Source: an uncultured Acetatifactor sp.
Lineage (GTDB): Bacteria; Bacillota; Clostridia; Lachnospirales; Lachnospiraceae
Length of the DNA stretch: 64,000 nt
Direction of reading: 5' to 3'
Assembly: GCA_910584375.1 (NCBI GenBank)
Contig: CAJUAH010000004.1
Location: 62,001-126,000, forward strand
How positions within the stretch are numbered: position 1 is the first letter of the stretch; every line of letters starts with the position of its first letter. This document shows positions 1-7,254 of the stretch, piece after piece. The notes beneath the pieces were generated by a model. It was not told the DNA's origin and searched no databases. It was given only the letters and a program-made list of their open reading frames with translations. A program made the translations under genes and the position numbers.

Positions 1-1
1 C

Positions 2-3000
2 ATTACACCCGTTAAGGCTGAGTCCAAGAGAGTTCTGGCGGGCGATTTGAAGATTGCGCACGCAAATGTAACGGAGTATAACAAGACTACCAACGATCAG
101 ATTCAGATTACCTTTAACGGCGCCTGGTCTGAGCTGAAACTTAAGCTGCCGGAAGCAGTCAACATGCTGCAGTGTAAAGGCGTAACATTTGCCGTATCCG
201 AGCAGACCGTACCGTTATCTCTCAAGCTTTATAAGGAAGGTGACCTTGATAATCCTGTTTCTGCCTGGTATCATGAGCAGAATGAGAACGGGATTTACGC
301 GTATGATGTTTCCAGTGCAGAGACGATCACGCACATAGGTATTATGCTGCACTCGGATGATGTTGCGGCGGCACGGGCAGCGGCGGCAAACTACTGTGTA
401 TTCGACGGCGTAGTATTTGATATGGACACTACGATATCTACCGAGACACATACCGTAACCGTTCCGGCCAATGAGCTGACGCTGAAGACCAGCGAAGCAT
501 CCTCCTGTAACCTGCAGAACGGAAACTGGATGATCAAATTCTCCAACATGGATCAGAAGGTAAACTTTACCCTTCCTGAGATTGTAAATCTGGAGAAGTG
601 CGTTAATATTATCGTTACGGTAGCCGGTCAGAACGGTCCCATGAACTTCTATGTGGGCATGGACAGTGTGCAGCAGGGATCGGTTTATAATTACAATACC
701 GGCAAGACGGAATATGTGTTGGAGCCCAACGCTGCTGCCAAGATCAATGAATTTGGCATCCAGTGCGGCAGAGATAACGGTACAACATACGTACCCGATT
801 CTTTCCTGGAGCTGGTGAGCGTCTCTTTCCTGATGAGGGGGCCTGAACCCGAGGAAACGCCTGCGGATAATGTGTATTCGGCGGGGAAACTGTTCACAAC
901 TGCCAAGGATGCGGATGTGACCCAGGAGACGGATGCGAATGGTGTAACTACCATTACATTCCCCAAGAAAGACAACAGCATTACTTATGAGGTACCTGAC
1001 GCGATAGCGACGAACCATATGACCTCTATCCAGTTCCTGCCCTCTTTAAGCGGCGTGAAAGTGGAACTGTTAAACGCCAGGGGTAAGGTGTTGATGGAAG
1101 GTACAGAGAGTATATTGGCGACTAACTGTAACCCGGAAGTAAAATATATCAGATTGGTGAGCCTGGCTGATAATACAGAGCTGACTCTGGACGGCATCAA
1201 GTTTAACGTGGATCCCGACGCCTTCGAGGCCATTGTATTGAACGGACGTTTTGAGAGAGAAGACCTCAGTATGTGGAACGGTATCGGCACGTGGGGTAAC
1301 GCCACGATCACAGCCAGGACCAGCGATACAGAGATCGTCGAAGGTACAGGTATCTATACCTATGCCGAGATTACAGGAAGAGAAAGCCCATATCACTGCT
1401 TTGCGCAGGATGTAAGTGACCGTACCGAGCATCAGACTGGCTATAATTTCTCTTTCTGGGCTAAGCTGTCCGATGATTACAAAGATGCGCCTCCCGAGTT
1501 GCGTACGGTATCATTTTCACCTTATTACATTGACGCAAACGGTAAGACAAACTACAACATGTATAGTTTGGGCAGTTATAAAGTACTGGAGCCGGGAGTA
1601 TGGACGCATTTCAGCGGTGTAGTAAATCTGCCTTCAGGAGCGCAGGGCTTTATCATTCGTATTGTGGAGCAGGGTACTGATTATGGACAGGGCAGATGCG
1701 TATTAGGCAGCTATGCCGTTACCGATGTGGTACTGACTCCTACAGAGATGGTTCCTGAGCCCTCCTATAATTGGGGCGGCGGTGGCAACCGCAGCCATAC
1801 GGTCACCAAAGAAGCGACTTGTGAAGTAGCATATGAACTGAAAGACCTGTCTATCGACTGGGCCTCTGCCAAGGCAACTGCTCAGAAGACCGGTATGCAG
1901 GCGGAGTTTACCAACAACTATGATGAAGTACGACTGAAACTGCCCCGGACGTTGGATATGTCCACATGCGCGTATATCAAGCTGAACGTTCCGGCGCAGA
2001 ATGTGCCCATTGCTTTGAAACTGTATCGCAAGGGCAAACAGGTGGATGTGGCATACTACAATGATATCACAGGTTCTTACCTGATGGTGCCGGAATATGA
2101 CGGCATGATCGATGCCATCGGTATCATGAGTCTGTCCACGCCGAACCCGGCGGGTGCCTTTGCGCTGGCAGATCTGATCACCTTTGGTCTGACGCAGGAG
2201 CCTGCGCCGGAAGAGGTATCCAACGATATTGTGATCAACGGATACTTTACGGACGAAGACCTGAGCGACTGGTCCGCCGCGCTGTGGGGAGACGGGGTGA
2301 AGATCACCCAGCATACCGCTGATAAGCCGATCTTTGGCGATACCTATACGTATGCGACCTATTCCCGCAGAACCTCTCCGTACCAGTGCTTTGCGCAGGA
2401 TATTACGGGCAGAGTACAGCAGAATGAGACCTATACGTTCTCCTTCTGGGCAAAGCTTTCTAACGATTATAAGGGTGCGCCCGAGAACCAGAGAGTGGTG
2501 CAGTTTGCGCCTTATACCGTGGATAAGAACGGCAAGGAAGATTACAATCCCAGATTGGACGGCGTGTATTCACAGGTACTGGAACCCGGCGTCTGGACCT
2601 ATTTTGAAGGAACCTATAAGGTAACCAATGATAATCCGATCTCCAAGGTGGTGATCCGTATTTTGGAGCAGGGCACCAAGTACGGCCAGGGCGACTGCGT
2701 AATGGGCAGCTACAGTGTAGCAGGTGTGCGGATGGCGAGATATATACCCGAGCCTCCCTCCATTGATGAGGATGTCCCCAATCTGAAGGATGCCATGGCA
2801 GAGGTCTTTGGCGACGATTTCATCATGGGCACGGCAGTAACTGTGAATGAGATGGAAGACCTGGGAATAGAGATGCTGGTGAACAAGCATTTCAACGCAG
2901 TGACCATCGGCAATGAATTAAAACCGGATGCGCTGTTCAACTACAGCAATGACGCGCATACGCCGCTGCAGACAATAACCTTTAACGGAGAAAAGCTGGA

Positions 3001-4246
3001 AGTCCCGACGTTGTACTTTGGGCGTGCGGAAGAGATTCTGGATACTCTGAAGAAATGGAACGAGAGTCATCCTGATCAGGATCCCATCAAGGTGAGAGGC
3101 CATGTGCTGGTATGGCACAGCCAGACGCCGGAATGGTTCTTCCGTGAAGGCTATACTGTGAAACAGAATGCGGACGGCAGCGAGAACTATGTGACTCCCG
3201 AGGTTATGAACCAGCGTTTGGAGTGGTATATCAAGACCGTACTGGAGCACTTTACCGGTGAAGACAGTCCTTACAGGGATATGTTCTATGGATGGGATGT
3301 GGTGAATGAGGCCGTATCCAACGGAGGCAACGGGTACCGCACAGAGAAAGCCTCTGCAGTGGAGCCGTTGAGCCAGTCCACACACAGCGCCAACTCCAGT
3401 TGGTGGGCAGTATACCAGAGCAATGAGTTTATTCTCAATGCGTTCCGGTATGCCAACCAGTACGCTCCCGCGGATGTGGAACTGTATTACAATGATTACA
3501 ACGAATGTGACAGCAAGAAGGTCGCCGGTATCGTGAAACTGTTAAGCGATGTCAAGGAAGCGGACGGTACCAGGATTGACGGTATGGGCATGCAGGGACA
3601 TTACAATATGTTCAATCCCTATATGGCAGATATCGAAAGGGCGATCAGGGCTTACTCGGAAGTGGTTGACAAGGTGATGTATACCGAGTTCGACATGAAG
3701 GTAAGCGGCGACATCTCTCAGGATGAGGCCAGAGAGAAAGAATACATGGCACAGGCCGAACGCTACCACGATATCTATGTGCTGCTGAAGAACCTCAATG
3801 CCGAGGAAGGTATCAATATCGCCGGATTTACCGTGTGGGGTACCGTGGATAAATATTCCTGGCTGCAAGGCAATTCGGATGTAGGCGGCGGTGCGGACGG
3901 CACATTGACGCAGTGCCCTCTGCTGTTCGACTACGACTACAAGGTGAAACCTTCCTACTGGGCGTTTGTGGACTACACGATGGTCGATCCTGACTGGACG
4001 GAAGAGGCGGCCGTGGAGGAGGAGGAAGAGCCCAAGCCGGAAGAGAGCGAAACACCTGAGACAGACGATGCACCGGAGACCCAGCCCGAGGCAGAGCCTG
4101 TGGTAGAACCCAGCCCCGTGGTTGAGGAGCAAAAAAAGAACAATCCTGCATTGGTTGTCGGATTAGCCGTAGGCGCAGTGGTACTTGGCGCCGGAGCGGG
4201 AGCAGGATTCTACTTCTTCAAAAAGAAGAAAAAGATAACAAAATAA
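2..4246 (+). CDS. Membrane-anchored multimodular GH10 endo-beta-1,4-xylanase (5' end outside window)
   Basis: The reading frame is open to the left window edge, so the start and any signal peptide are missing; a TTG at 47 is unlikely to be the true start. Modules in order: three or four related beta-sandwich-like repeats (about nt 60-1220, and again 1850-2200; shared pattern LKLPE..., C, LKLYxxG), two near-duplicate CBM4/9/22-type carbohydrate-binding modules (about 1230-1735 and 2225-2735, each with YxCFAQD and FSFWAKLS), then a GH10 catalytic domain (about 2775-3985). The acid/base Glu lies in WDVVNEA (codon 3308) and the probable nucleophile Glu in YTEFDMK (codon 3686). A Glu/Pro-rich linker (about 4005-4130), one hydrophobic segment and a Lys-rich tail follow; there is no LPXTG, so anchoring is by a C-terminal membrane helix. 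It should act extracellularly on xylan. GH10 assignment is firm; the repeat modules are unassigned. Confidence 0.93.
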   Translation: MTPVKAESKRVLAGDLKIAHANVTEYNKTTNDQIQITFNGAWSELKLKLPEAVNMLQCKGVTFAVSEQTVPLSLKLYKEGDLDNPVSAWYHEQNENGIYAYDVSSAETITHIGIMLHSDDVAAARAAAANYCVFDGVVFDMDTTISTETHTVTVPANELTLKTSEASSCNLQNGNWMIKFSNMDQKVNFTLPEIVNLEKCVNIIVTVAGQNGPMNFYVGMDSVQQGSVYNYNTGKTEYVLEPNAAAKINEFGIQCGRDNGTTYVPDSFLELVSVSFLMRGPEPEETPADNVYSAGKLFTTAKDADVTQETDANGVTTITFPKKDNSITYEVPDAIATNHMTSIQFLPSLSGVKVELLNARGKVLMEGTESILATNCNPEVKYIRLVSLADNTELTLDGIKFNVDPDAFEAIVLNGRFEREDLSMWNGIGTWGNATITARTSDTEIVEGTGIYTYAEITGRESPYHCFAQDVSDRTEHQTGYNFSFWAKLSDDYKDAPPELRTVSFSPYYIDANGKTNYNMYSLGSYKVLEPGVWTHFSGVVNLPSGAQGFIIRIVEQGTDYGQGRCVLGSYAVTDVVLTPTEMVPEPSYNWGGGGNRSHTVTKEATCEVAYELKDLSIDWASAKATAQKTGMQAEFTNNYDEVRLKLPRTLDMSTCAYIKLNVPAQNVPIALKLYRKGKQVDVAYYNDITGSYLMVPEYDGMIDAIGIMSLSTPNPAGAFALADLITFGLTQEPAPEEVSNDIVINGYFTDEDLSDWSAALWGDGVKITQHTADKPIFGDTYTYATYSRRTSPYQCFAQDITGRVQQNETYTFSFWAKLSNDYKGAPENQRVVQFAPYTVDKNGKEDYNPRLDGVYSQVLEPGVWTYFEGTYKVTNDNPISKVVIRILEQGTKYGQGDCVMGSYSVAGVRMARYIPEPPSIDEDVPNLKDAMAEVFGDDFIMGTAVTVNEMEDLGIEMLVNKHFNAVTIGNELKPDALFNYSNDAHTPLQTITFNGEKLEVPTLYFGRAEEILDTLKKWNESHPDQDPIKVRGHVLVWHSQTPEWFFREGYTVKQNADGSENYVTPEVMNQRLEWYIKTVLEHFTGEDSPYRDMFYGWDVVNEAVSNGGNGYRTEKASAVEPLSQSTHSANSSWWAVYQSNEFILNAFRYANQYAPADVELYYNDYNECDSKKVAGIVKLLSDVKEADGTRIDGMGMQGHYNMFNPYMADIERAIRAYSEVVDKVMYTEFDMKVSGDISQDEAREKEYMAQAERYHDIYVLLKNLNAEEGINIAGFTVWGTVDKYSWLQGNSDVGGGADGTLTQCPLLFDYDYKVKPSYWAFVDYTMVDPDWTEEAAVEEEEEPKPEESETPETDDAPETQPEAEPVVEPSPVVEEQKKNNPALVVGLAVGAVVLGAGAGAGFYFFKKKKKITK

Positions 4247-4257
4247 AGTAAGACTGA

Positions 4258-4284
4258 AGCGGGGGCCGTAAGGCCTCCGCTTTT
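4258..4284 (+). terminator. Intrinsic terminator after the xylanase gene
   Basis: A 10-bp stem (AGCGGGGGCC / GGCCTCCGCT with one wobble) closes a GTAA loop and is followed by TTTT, 11 bases after the xylanase stop codon. Confidence 0.85.
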
Positions 4285-4327
4285 AATAACTCCTTTTAAA
4301 TAAAGTACAGGAATCCGCAAAAAACAA

Positions 4328-4356
4328 TTGTAAAAAGTTTTGAAATAGAATATTCT
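4328..4356 (+). promoter_or_regulatory. Possible promoter for the zinc-ribbon gene and pgi
   Basis: TTGTAA and TATTCT hexamers are separated by 17 bases, downstream of the xylanase terminator and 63 bases before the next start codon. The -10 lies in the palindrome AGAATATTCT. Both hexamers are weak matches to consensus. Confidence 0.4.
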
Positions 4357-4418
4357 ATATATAGACCAGCGAAATAAGGTTACGGTTGCAGGCGCCAGAC
4401 GCGCGGAAAGAGGAAACC

Positions 4419-4824
4419 ATGGCAGTCAGACGAGGAAAGCATACGGTAGGAAAAGGCGGCGGCCCGGTATCGGGAGGAAACAGATTCCGGGGGATCCAGA
4501 GAACGGGGACAGGCCTGCTGGAAGGCCTGCTGATGGGAGCCGCCGGAAGGGTAGTGAGTAATGTGGTGGGAACGGTGACGGGGGAAGTATCGGAAGTGAT
4601 CGCCCAGAGATCCGACCTTTACCAGCAGGAACAGGCCCAGAAGGCCCAACTGGCCAGACAGGAGGAGGTGCACAGAGCCCAGCTTGCCAGGCAGGAAAGG
4701 GAGCGGGAGGCCAGACTTAAATATTACTCAGTATGTCCTTACTGTGACGGCGTCAATCAGGGGGGCGAAATTCTGCCCATACTGCGATTCGTCTCTGGCC
4801 TATGAACCGGAAGAGGAAAATTGA
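4419..4824 (+). pseudogene. Small coiled-coil protein with C-terminal zinc ribbon, frameshifted at a G6 run
   Basis: The ATG at 4419 follows an AAGAGGA ribosome site. The protein has a basic Gly-rich N terminus, a central segment (about 36-65) and a Gln/Glu/Arg-rich helix with the repeat AQLARQEE. It then reaches CPYCDGVNQGG (Cys 106 and 109). As written, the frame continues with unrelated residues and stops at 4805 (128 aa). Removing one G from the G6 run at 4760-4765 gives NQGAKFCPYCDSSLAYEPEEEN and a stop at 4822-4824 (134 aa). That restores the second CPYC pair of a four-cysteine zinc ribbon. So the gene is frameshifted, phase-variable or misread at this homopolymer. Its role is unknown; it sits 50 bases before pgi and may be co-transcribed with it. 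Confidence 0.7.
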
Positions 4825-4873
4825 CAGAAGAGTTTGTTGGTCATTATAAAAAATAAAGAGGAGGGAATCGATC

Positions 4874-6454
4874 ATGATTACCTGGAAAAATCTGGATGAA
4901 GCATCCGCGTATCAGGAGCTGCTAAAGGCAGCGCCCGTGGATTTGACGGAGGTAATGGCCGGGGAAGGCGGCGCGCAGCGCGTAGAAAAATACAGTGTTC
5001 CCATGGCGGCAGGGCTGTCATATCATTACGCGGCAAAACAGGTGGACGACAGCACGCTGGAGACGCTTGCGAAATTGGCGGAAGAAATGCAGCTTACGGA
5101 GAAATTTGCTGCTCTTTACAACGGGGAAGTCATCAATACCGGTGAGAAACGCATGGTACTCCATCACCTGACCAGGGGACAGCTGGGCGGAGCCGTTGTG
5201 GCCGACGGCGTGGACAAGCGCGATTTCTATGTGGAGCAGCAGCGTAAGATCGCGGAACTGGCCAATAAAGTTCATAGCGGCGAGATCACCAACGCGGCAG
5301 GCGAGAAATTTACCACCGTCGTACAGATCGGCATCGGAGGCAGCGACCTCGGCCCCCGCGCCATGTACCTGGCCCTGGAGAACTGGGCCAAGGCAAACAA
5401 TACATTTAAGATGGAGGCCAGATTTATCAGCAACGTGGATCCCGACGACGCGGCGGCGGTACTCGATACCATCGATGTGGAGCGTTCCCTCTTTGTGCTG
5501 GTATCCAAATCCGGCACTACTCTGGAGACTCTGACCAATGAGTCCTTTGTGAAAGACGCGCTGCAAAATGCCGGGCTGGATCCCTCCAGACATATGATCG
5601 CCGTCACCAGTGAGACCTCTCCTCTGGCTAAGAGTGATGACTATCTGGCAGCGTTCTTCATGGATGACTATATCGGCGGCCGGTTTTCCTCGACCTCCGG
5701 TGTGGGCGGCGCCGTCCTGTCTCTGGCATTTGGCCCGGAGGTATTTGCGCAGTTTTTGGAAGGTGCGGCAGAGGAGGACAAGCTGGCTCGGAATCAGGAT
5801 ATACGGAACAATCCCGCCATGCTGGACGCCCTGATCGGTGTTTATGAGCGCAATGTGCTGGGCTACCAGAATACGGCCGTGCTGCCCTATTCTCAGGCTC
5901 TGAGTCGTTTCCCCGCGCATTTGCAGCAGCTTGACATGGAATCCAACGGAAAGTCGGTCAACCGTTTCGGCGAGCCTGTAGAATATTCCACGGGCCCTGT
6001 TATATTCGGAGAGCCGGGTACCAACGGACAGCATTCTTTCTATCAGCTCCTGCATCAGGGTACAGACATTATTCCTCTGCAGTTTGTGGGCTTTAAGAGC
6101 AACCAGATGGGCAGAGACGTGGTGATTCAGGACAGCACCAGCCAGCAGAAACTGTGCGCCAATGTGGCGGCGCAGATTGTAGCGTTTGCCTGCGGCAAGG
6201 AGGATGAGAACCGAAACAAGAATTTTGAGGGCGGACGGCCTTCCAGCATTATCATCGGTGAACAGCTGACTCCCCAGGCTCTGGGCGCTCTCCTGTCCCA
6301 TTTTGAGAATAAAGTGATGTACCAGGGCTTTGCGTGGAACATCAACAGCTTTGATCAGGAAGGCGTACAGCTCGGCAAGGTGTTGGCCAAGAAAGTGCTT
6401 GCGCACGACACGGACGGCGCGCTGAAAGCGTACAGCGAGCTGCTGAATATTTAG
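4874..6454 (+). CDS. pgi: Glucose-6-phosphate isomerase
   Basis: This cytoplasmic enzyme interconverts glucose 6-phosphate and fructose 6-phosphate. The 526-aa length is normal for the bacterial family. Visible motifs are GIGGSDLGPRA, the sugar-phosphate-binding SKSGTTLET, the first family signature around residues 267-276 (IGGRFSSTSG), and the second signature region GEPGTNGQHSFYQLLHQG with the conserved catalytic Glu. The ATG at 4874 is preceded by GAGGAGGG at about 4859-4866. It is followed directly by the small-RNA promoter of the next locus rather than by a terminator of its own, so pgi transcripts probably end at the bidirectional hairpin at 6550-6586. Confidence 0.97.
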   Translation: MITWKNLDEASAYQELLKAAPVDLTEVMAGEGGAQRVEKYSVPMAAGLSYHYAAKQVDDSTLETLAKLAEEMQLTEKFAALYNGEVINTGEKRMVLHHLTRGQLGGAVVADGVDKRDFYVEQQRKIAELANKVHSGEITNAAGEKFTTVVQIGIGGSDLGPRAMYLALENWAKANNTFKMEARFISNVDPDDAAAVLDTIDVERSLFVLVSKSGTTLETLTNESFVKDALQNAGLDPSRHMIAVTSETSPLAKSDDYLAAFFMDDYIGGRFSSTSGVGGAVLSLAFGPEVFAQFLEGAAEEDKLARNQDIRNNPAMLDALIGVYERNVLGYQNTAVLPYSQALSRFPAHLQQLDMESNGKSVNRFGEPVEYSTGPVIFGEPGTNGQHSFYQLLHQGTDIIPLQFVGFKSNQMGRDVVIQDSTSQQKLCANVAAQIVAFACGKEDENRNKNFEGGRPSSIIIGEQLTPQALGALLSHFENKVMYQGFAWNINSFDQEGVQLGKVLAKKVLAHDTDGALKAYSELLNI

Positions 6455-6473
6455 AAAAAATTTATTTGGCATA

Positions 6474-6502
6474 TTGCGTAATCGGTCTGCATATGCTATA
6501 AT
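6474..6502 (+). promoter_or_regulatory. Promoter of the antisense small RNA
   Basis: TTGCGT (6474-6479), a 17-base spacer and a perfect TATAAT (6497-6502) preceded by an extended TATGC. No credible coding sequence follows on this strand, and a terminator lies only about 50 bases after the expected start site (about 6509). Confidence 0.8.
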
Positions 6503-6508
6503 TGCCGT

Positions 6509-6595
6509 AGAATAAAAGCTAATACGTCCATACGGCGTACAAAAAGAACGAACCCCCGATTGCATTTGCGGTACAATCGGGGGTTCTTCTTCTTT
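6509..6595 (+). ncRNA. Predicted antitoxin RNA of an Fst/par-like type I toxin-antitoxin locus
   Basis: A transcript from the promoter at 6474-6502 would start near 6509 and end in the T-rich run after the hairpin at 6550-6586, giving about 85 nt. Its 5' part (6511-6537) is an imperfect direct repeat of + strand 6694-6724. The first 14 bases, AATAAAAGCTAATA, are identical; after a 3-base gap come CCAT and ACGGCG. Because the toxin gene is read from the minus strand, this RNA is antisense to the toxin ribosome-binding/start region and first codons. Its 3' half is also antisense to the end of the toxin mRNA through the shared terminator. This is the arrangement of RNA II in the pAD1 par locus. 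Size and function are inferred. Confidence 0.65.
6546..6595. terminator. Bidirectional intrinsic terminator shared by toxin and antitoxin transcripts
   Basis: A perfect 13-bp stem (GAACCCCCGATTG at 6550-6562 and its complement at 6574-6586) surrounds an 11-base loop. On the + strand it is followed by a T-rich run (TTCTTCTTTT). On the minus strand it is followed by GTTCTTTTT. Both convergent transcripts can end here; it may also serve pgi. Confidence 0.85.
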
Positions 6596-6630
6596 TACGG
6601 AGAAGTCAACCGTTTGGGCCTGGTTACCGA

Positions 6631-6717
6631 TTATTTATCTCCATCAAGCCACTTGCACAGGTAGTTTGCGGCTACGCTGGTCAACATGGAGATAATAAAA
6701 GCTAATAATACTTCCAT
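6631..6717 (-). CDS. Putative 28-aa membrane toxin, Fst-like
   Basis: Reading the minus strand, an ATG at 6717 follows a GGAAGGGGG ribosome site and encodes 28 residues. These are a hydrophobic helix (about residues 3-20) and a charged tail, CKWLDGDK. Fst-family type I toxins are likewise short peptides with one membrane helix and a W-L-x-(R/K) tail. Context supports the call more than sequence does: a convergent small RNA, a shared terminator, and a repeat complementary to this start region. A longer frame in the same phase (from 6822) has no better start. It could instead be a small membrane protein of another function. Confidence 0.65.
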   Translation of the reverse strand: MEVLLAFIISMLTSVAANYLCKWLDGDK

Positions 6718-6765
6718 GACGGCGCACCCCCTTCCTGTCACCAGTATCAGGGCGGTAACGATTCG

Positions 6766-6771
6766 ATTGTA
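6766..6771 (-). promoter_or_regulatory. Extended -10 element of the predicted toxin promoter
   Basis: On the minus strand TATGCTACAAT places an extended -10 about 49 bases upstream of the toxin ATG. Its context (TATGC before the hexamer) matches the antitoxin RNA promoter. No clear -35 box was found. The implied leader is about 42 nt. Confidence 0.5.
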
Positions 6772-6841
6772 GCATATAATCCCGCGGGAGATAAATAATG
6801 ACGCGACAAAATAAGTCAACAAAATTGATTAAATTCACACC

Positions 6842-6870
6842 TTGCGCCAACCAAAAGTTTATGCTAAGAT
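6842..6870 (+). promoter_or_regulatory. Promoter of the leuA T-box transcript
   Basis: TTGCGC (6842-6847), 17 bases, then TAAGAT (6865-6870) with an extended TATGC. It lies just before the structured T-box leader. Confidence 0.7.
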
Positions 6871-6877
6871 ATCACCA

Positions 6878-7174
6878 ATTGAATAACATAAATGCAATGA
6901 CGAGGAGTAGTAGTCGGATGTGGGACAGCAGAGAACTGCCGGACGGTGCAAGGCAGTCAAAGACAAACGGTGAACTGGCCTCAGAGCAGCCGACCGAAAG
7001 CGGGGCGCAGGCGTCGAAACGGTAAGTAGGCTCGGACGGAATACCCGCCGTACAAAGGGGGCAGGCATGTATGTGCCGGTGAGAGCACGGTGAAAGCCGT
7101 GAAGTAGAGTGGTACCGCGTTTGGAAGAGCGTCTCTACGAGATATCCGTCGGATGTCTTGTAGGGACTTTTTTT
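6878..7174 (+). promoter_or_regulatory. T-box riboswitch leader, probably leucine-specific
   Basis: The leader shows the conserved T-box AGAGTGGTACCGCG at 7106-7119. It is followed by a terminator hairpin (7131-7167, GTCTCTAC pairing with GTAGGGAC) and seven Ts (7168-7174). The 5' part carries Stem I landmarks: GACGAGGAGTAGTAG near 6899, an AGAGA element, and a stem ACTGCC/GGCAGT whose loop includes GGTG. A GTGAA followed by CTG (6975-6977) is the best candidate specifier codon, Leu, which suits the downstream gene. Uncharged tRNA should favour the antiterminator and read-through. The T-box call is firm; the specifier is inferred. Confidence 0.9.
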
Positions 7175-7254
7175 GCGGGTGGGAGATACATCGGCGGCAG
7201 GGCACGGCGGATTGCGGAACATAAATATATCAGAAAATGAGAGGAGAATATGAC

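Noticed and set aside
4130..4246. Sortase (LPXTG) anchor on the xylanase
   Set aside because: The C terminus has a hydrophobic helix and Lys tail but no LPXTG-like pentapeptide.
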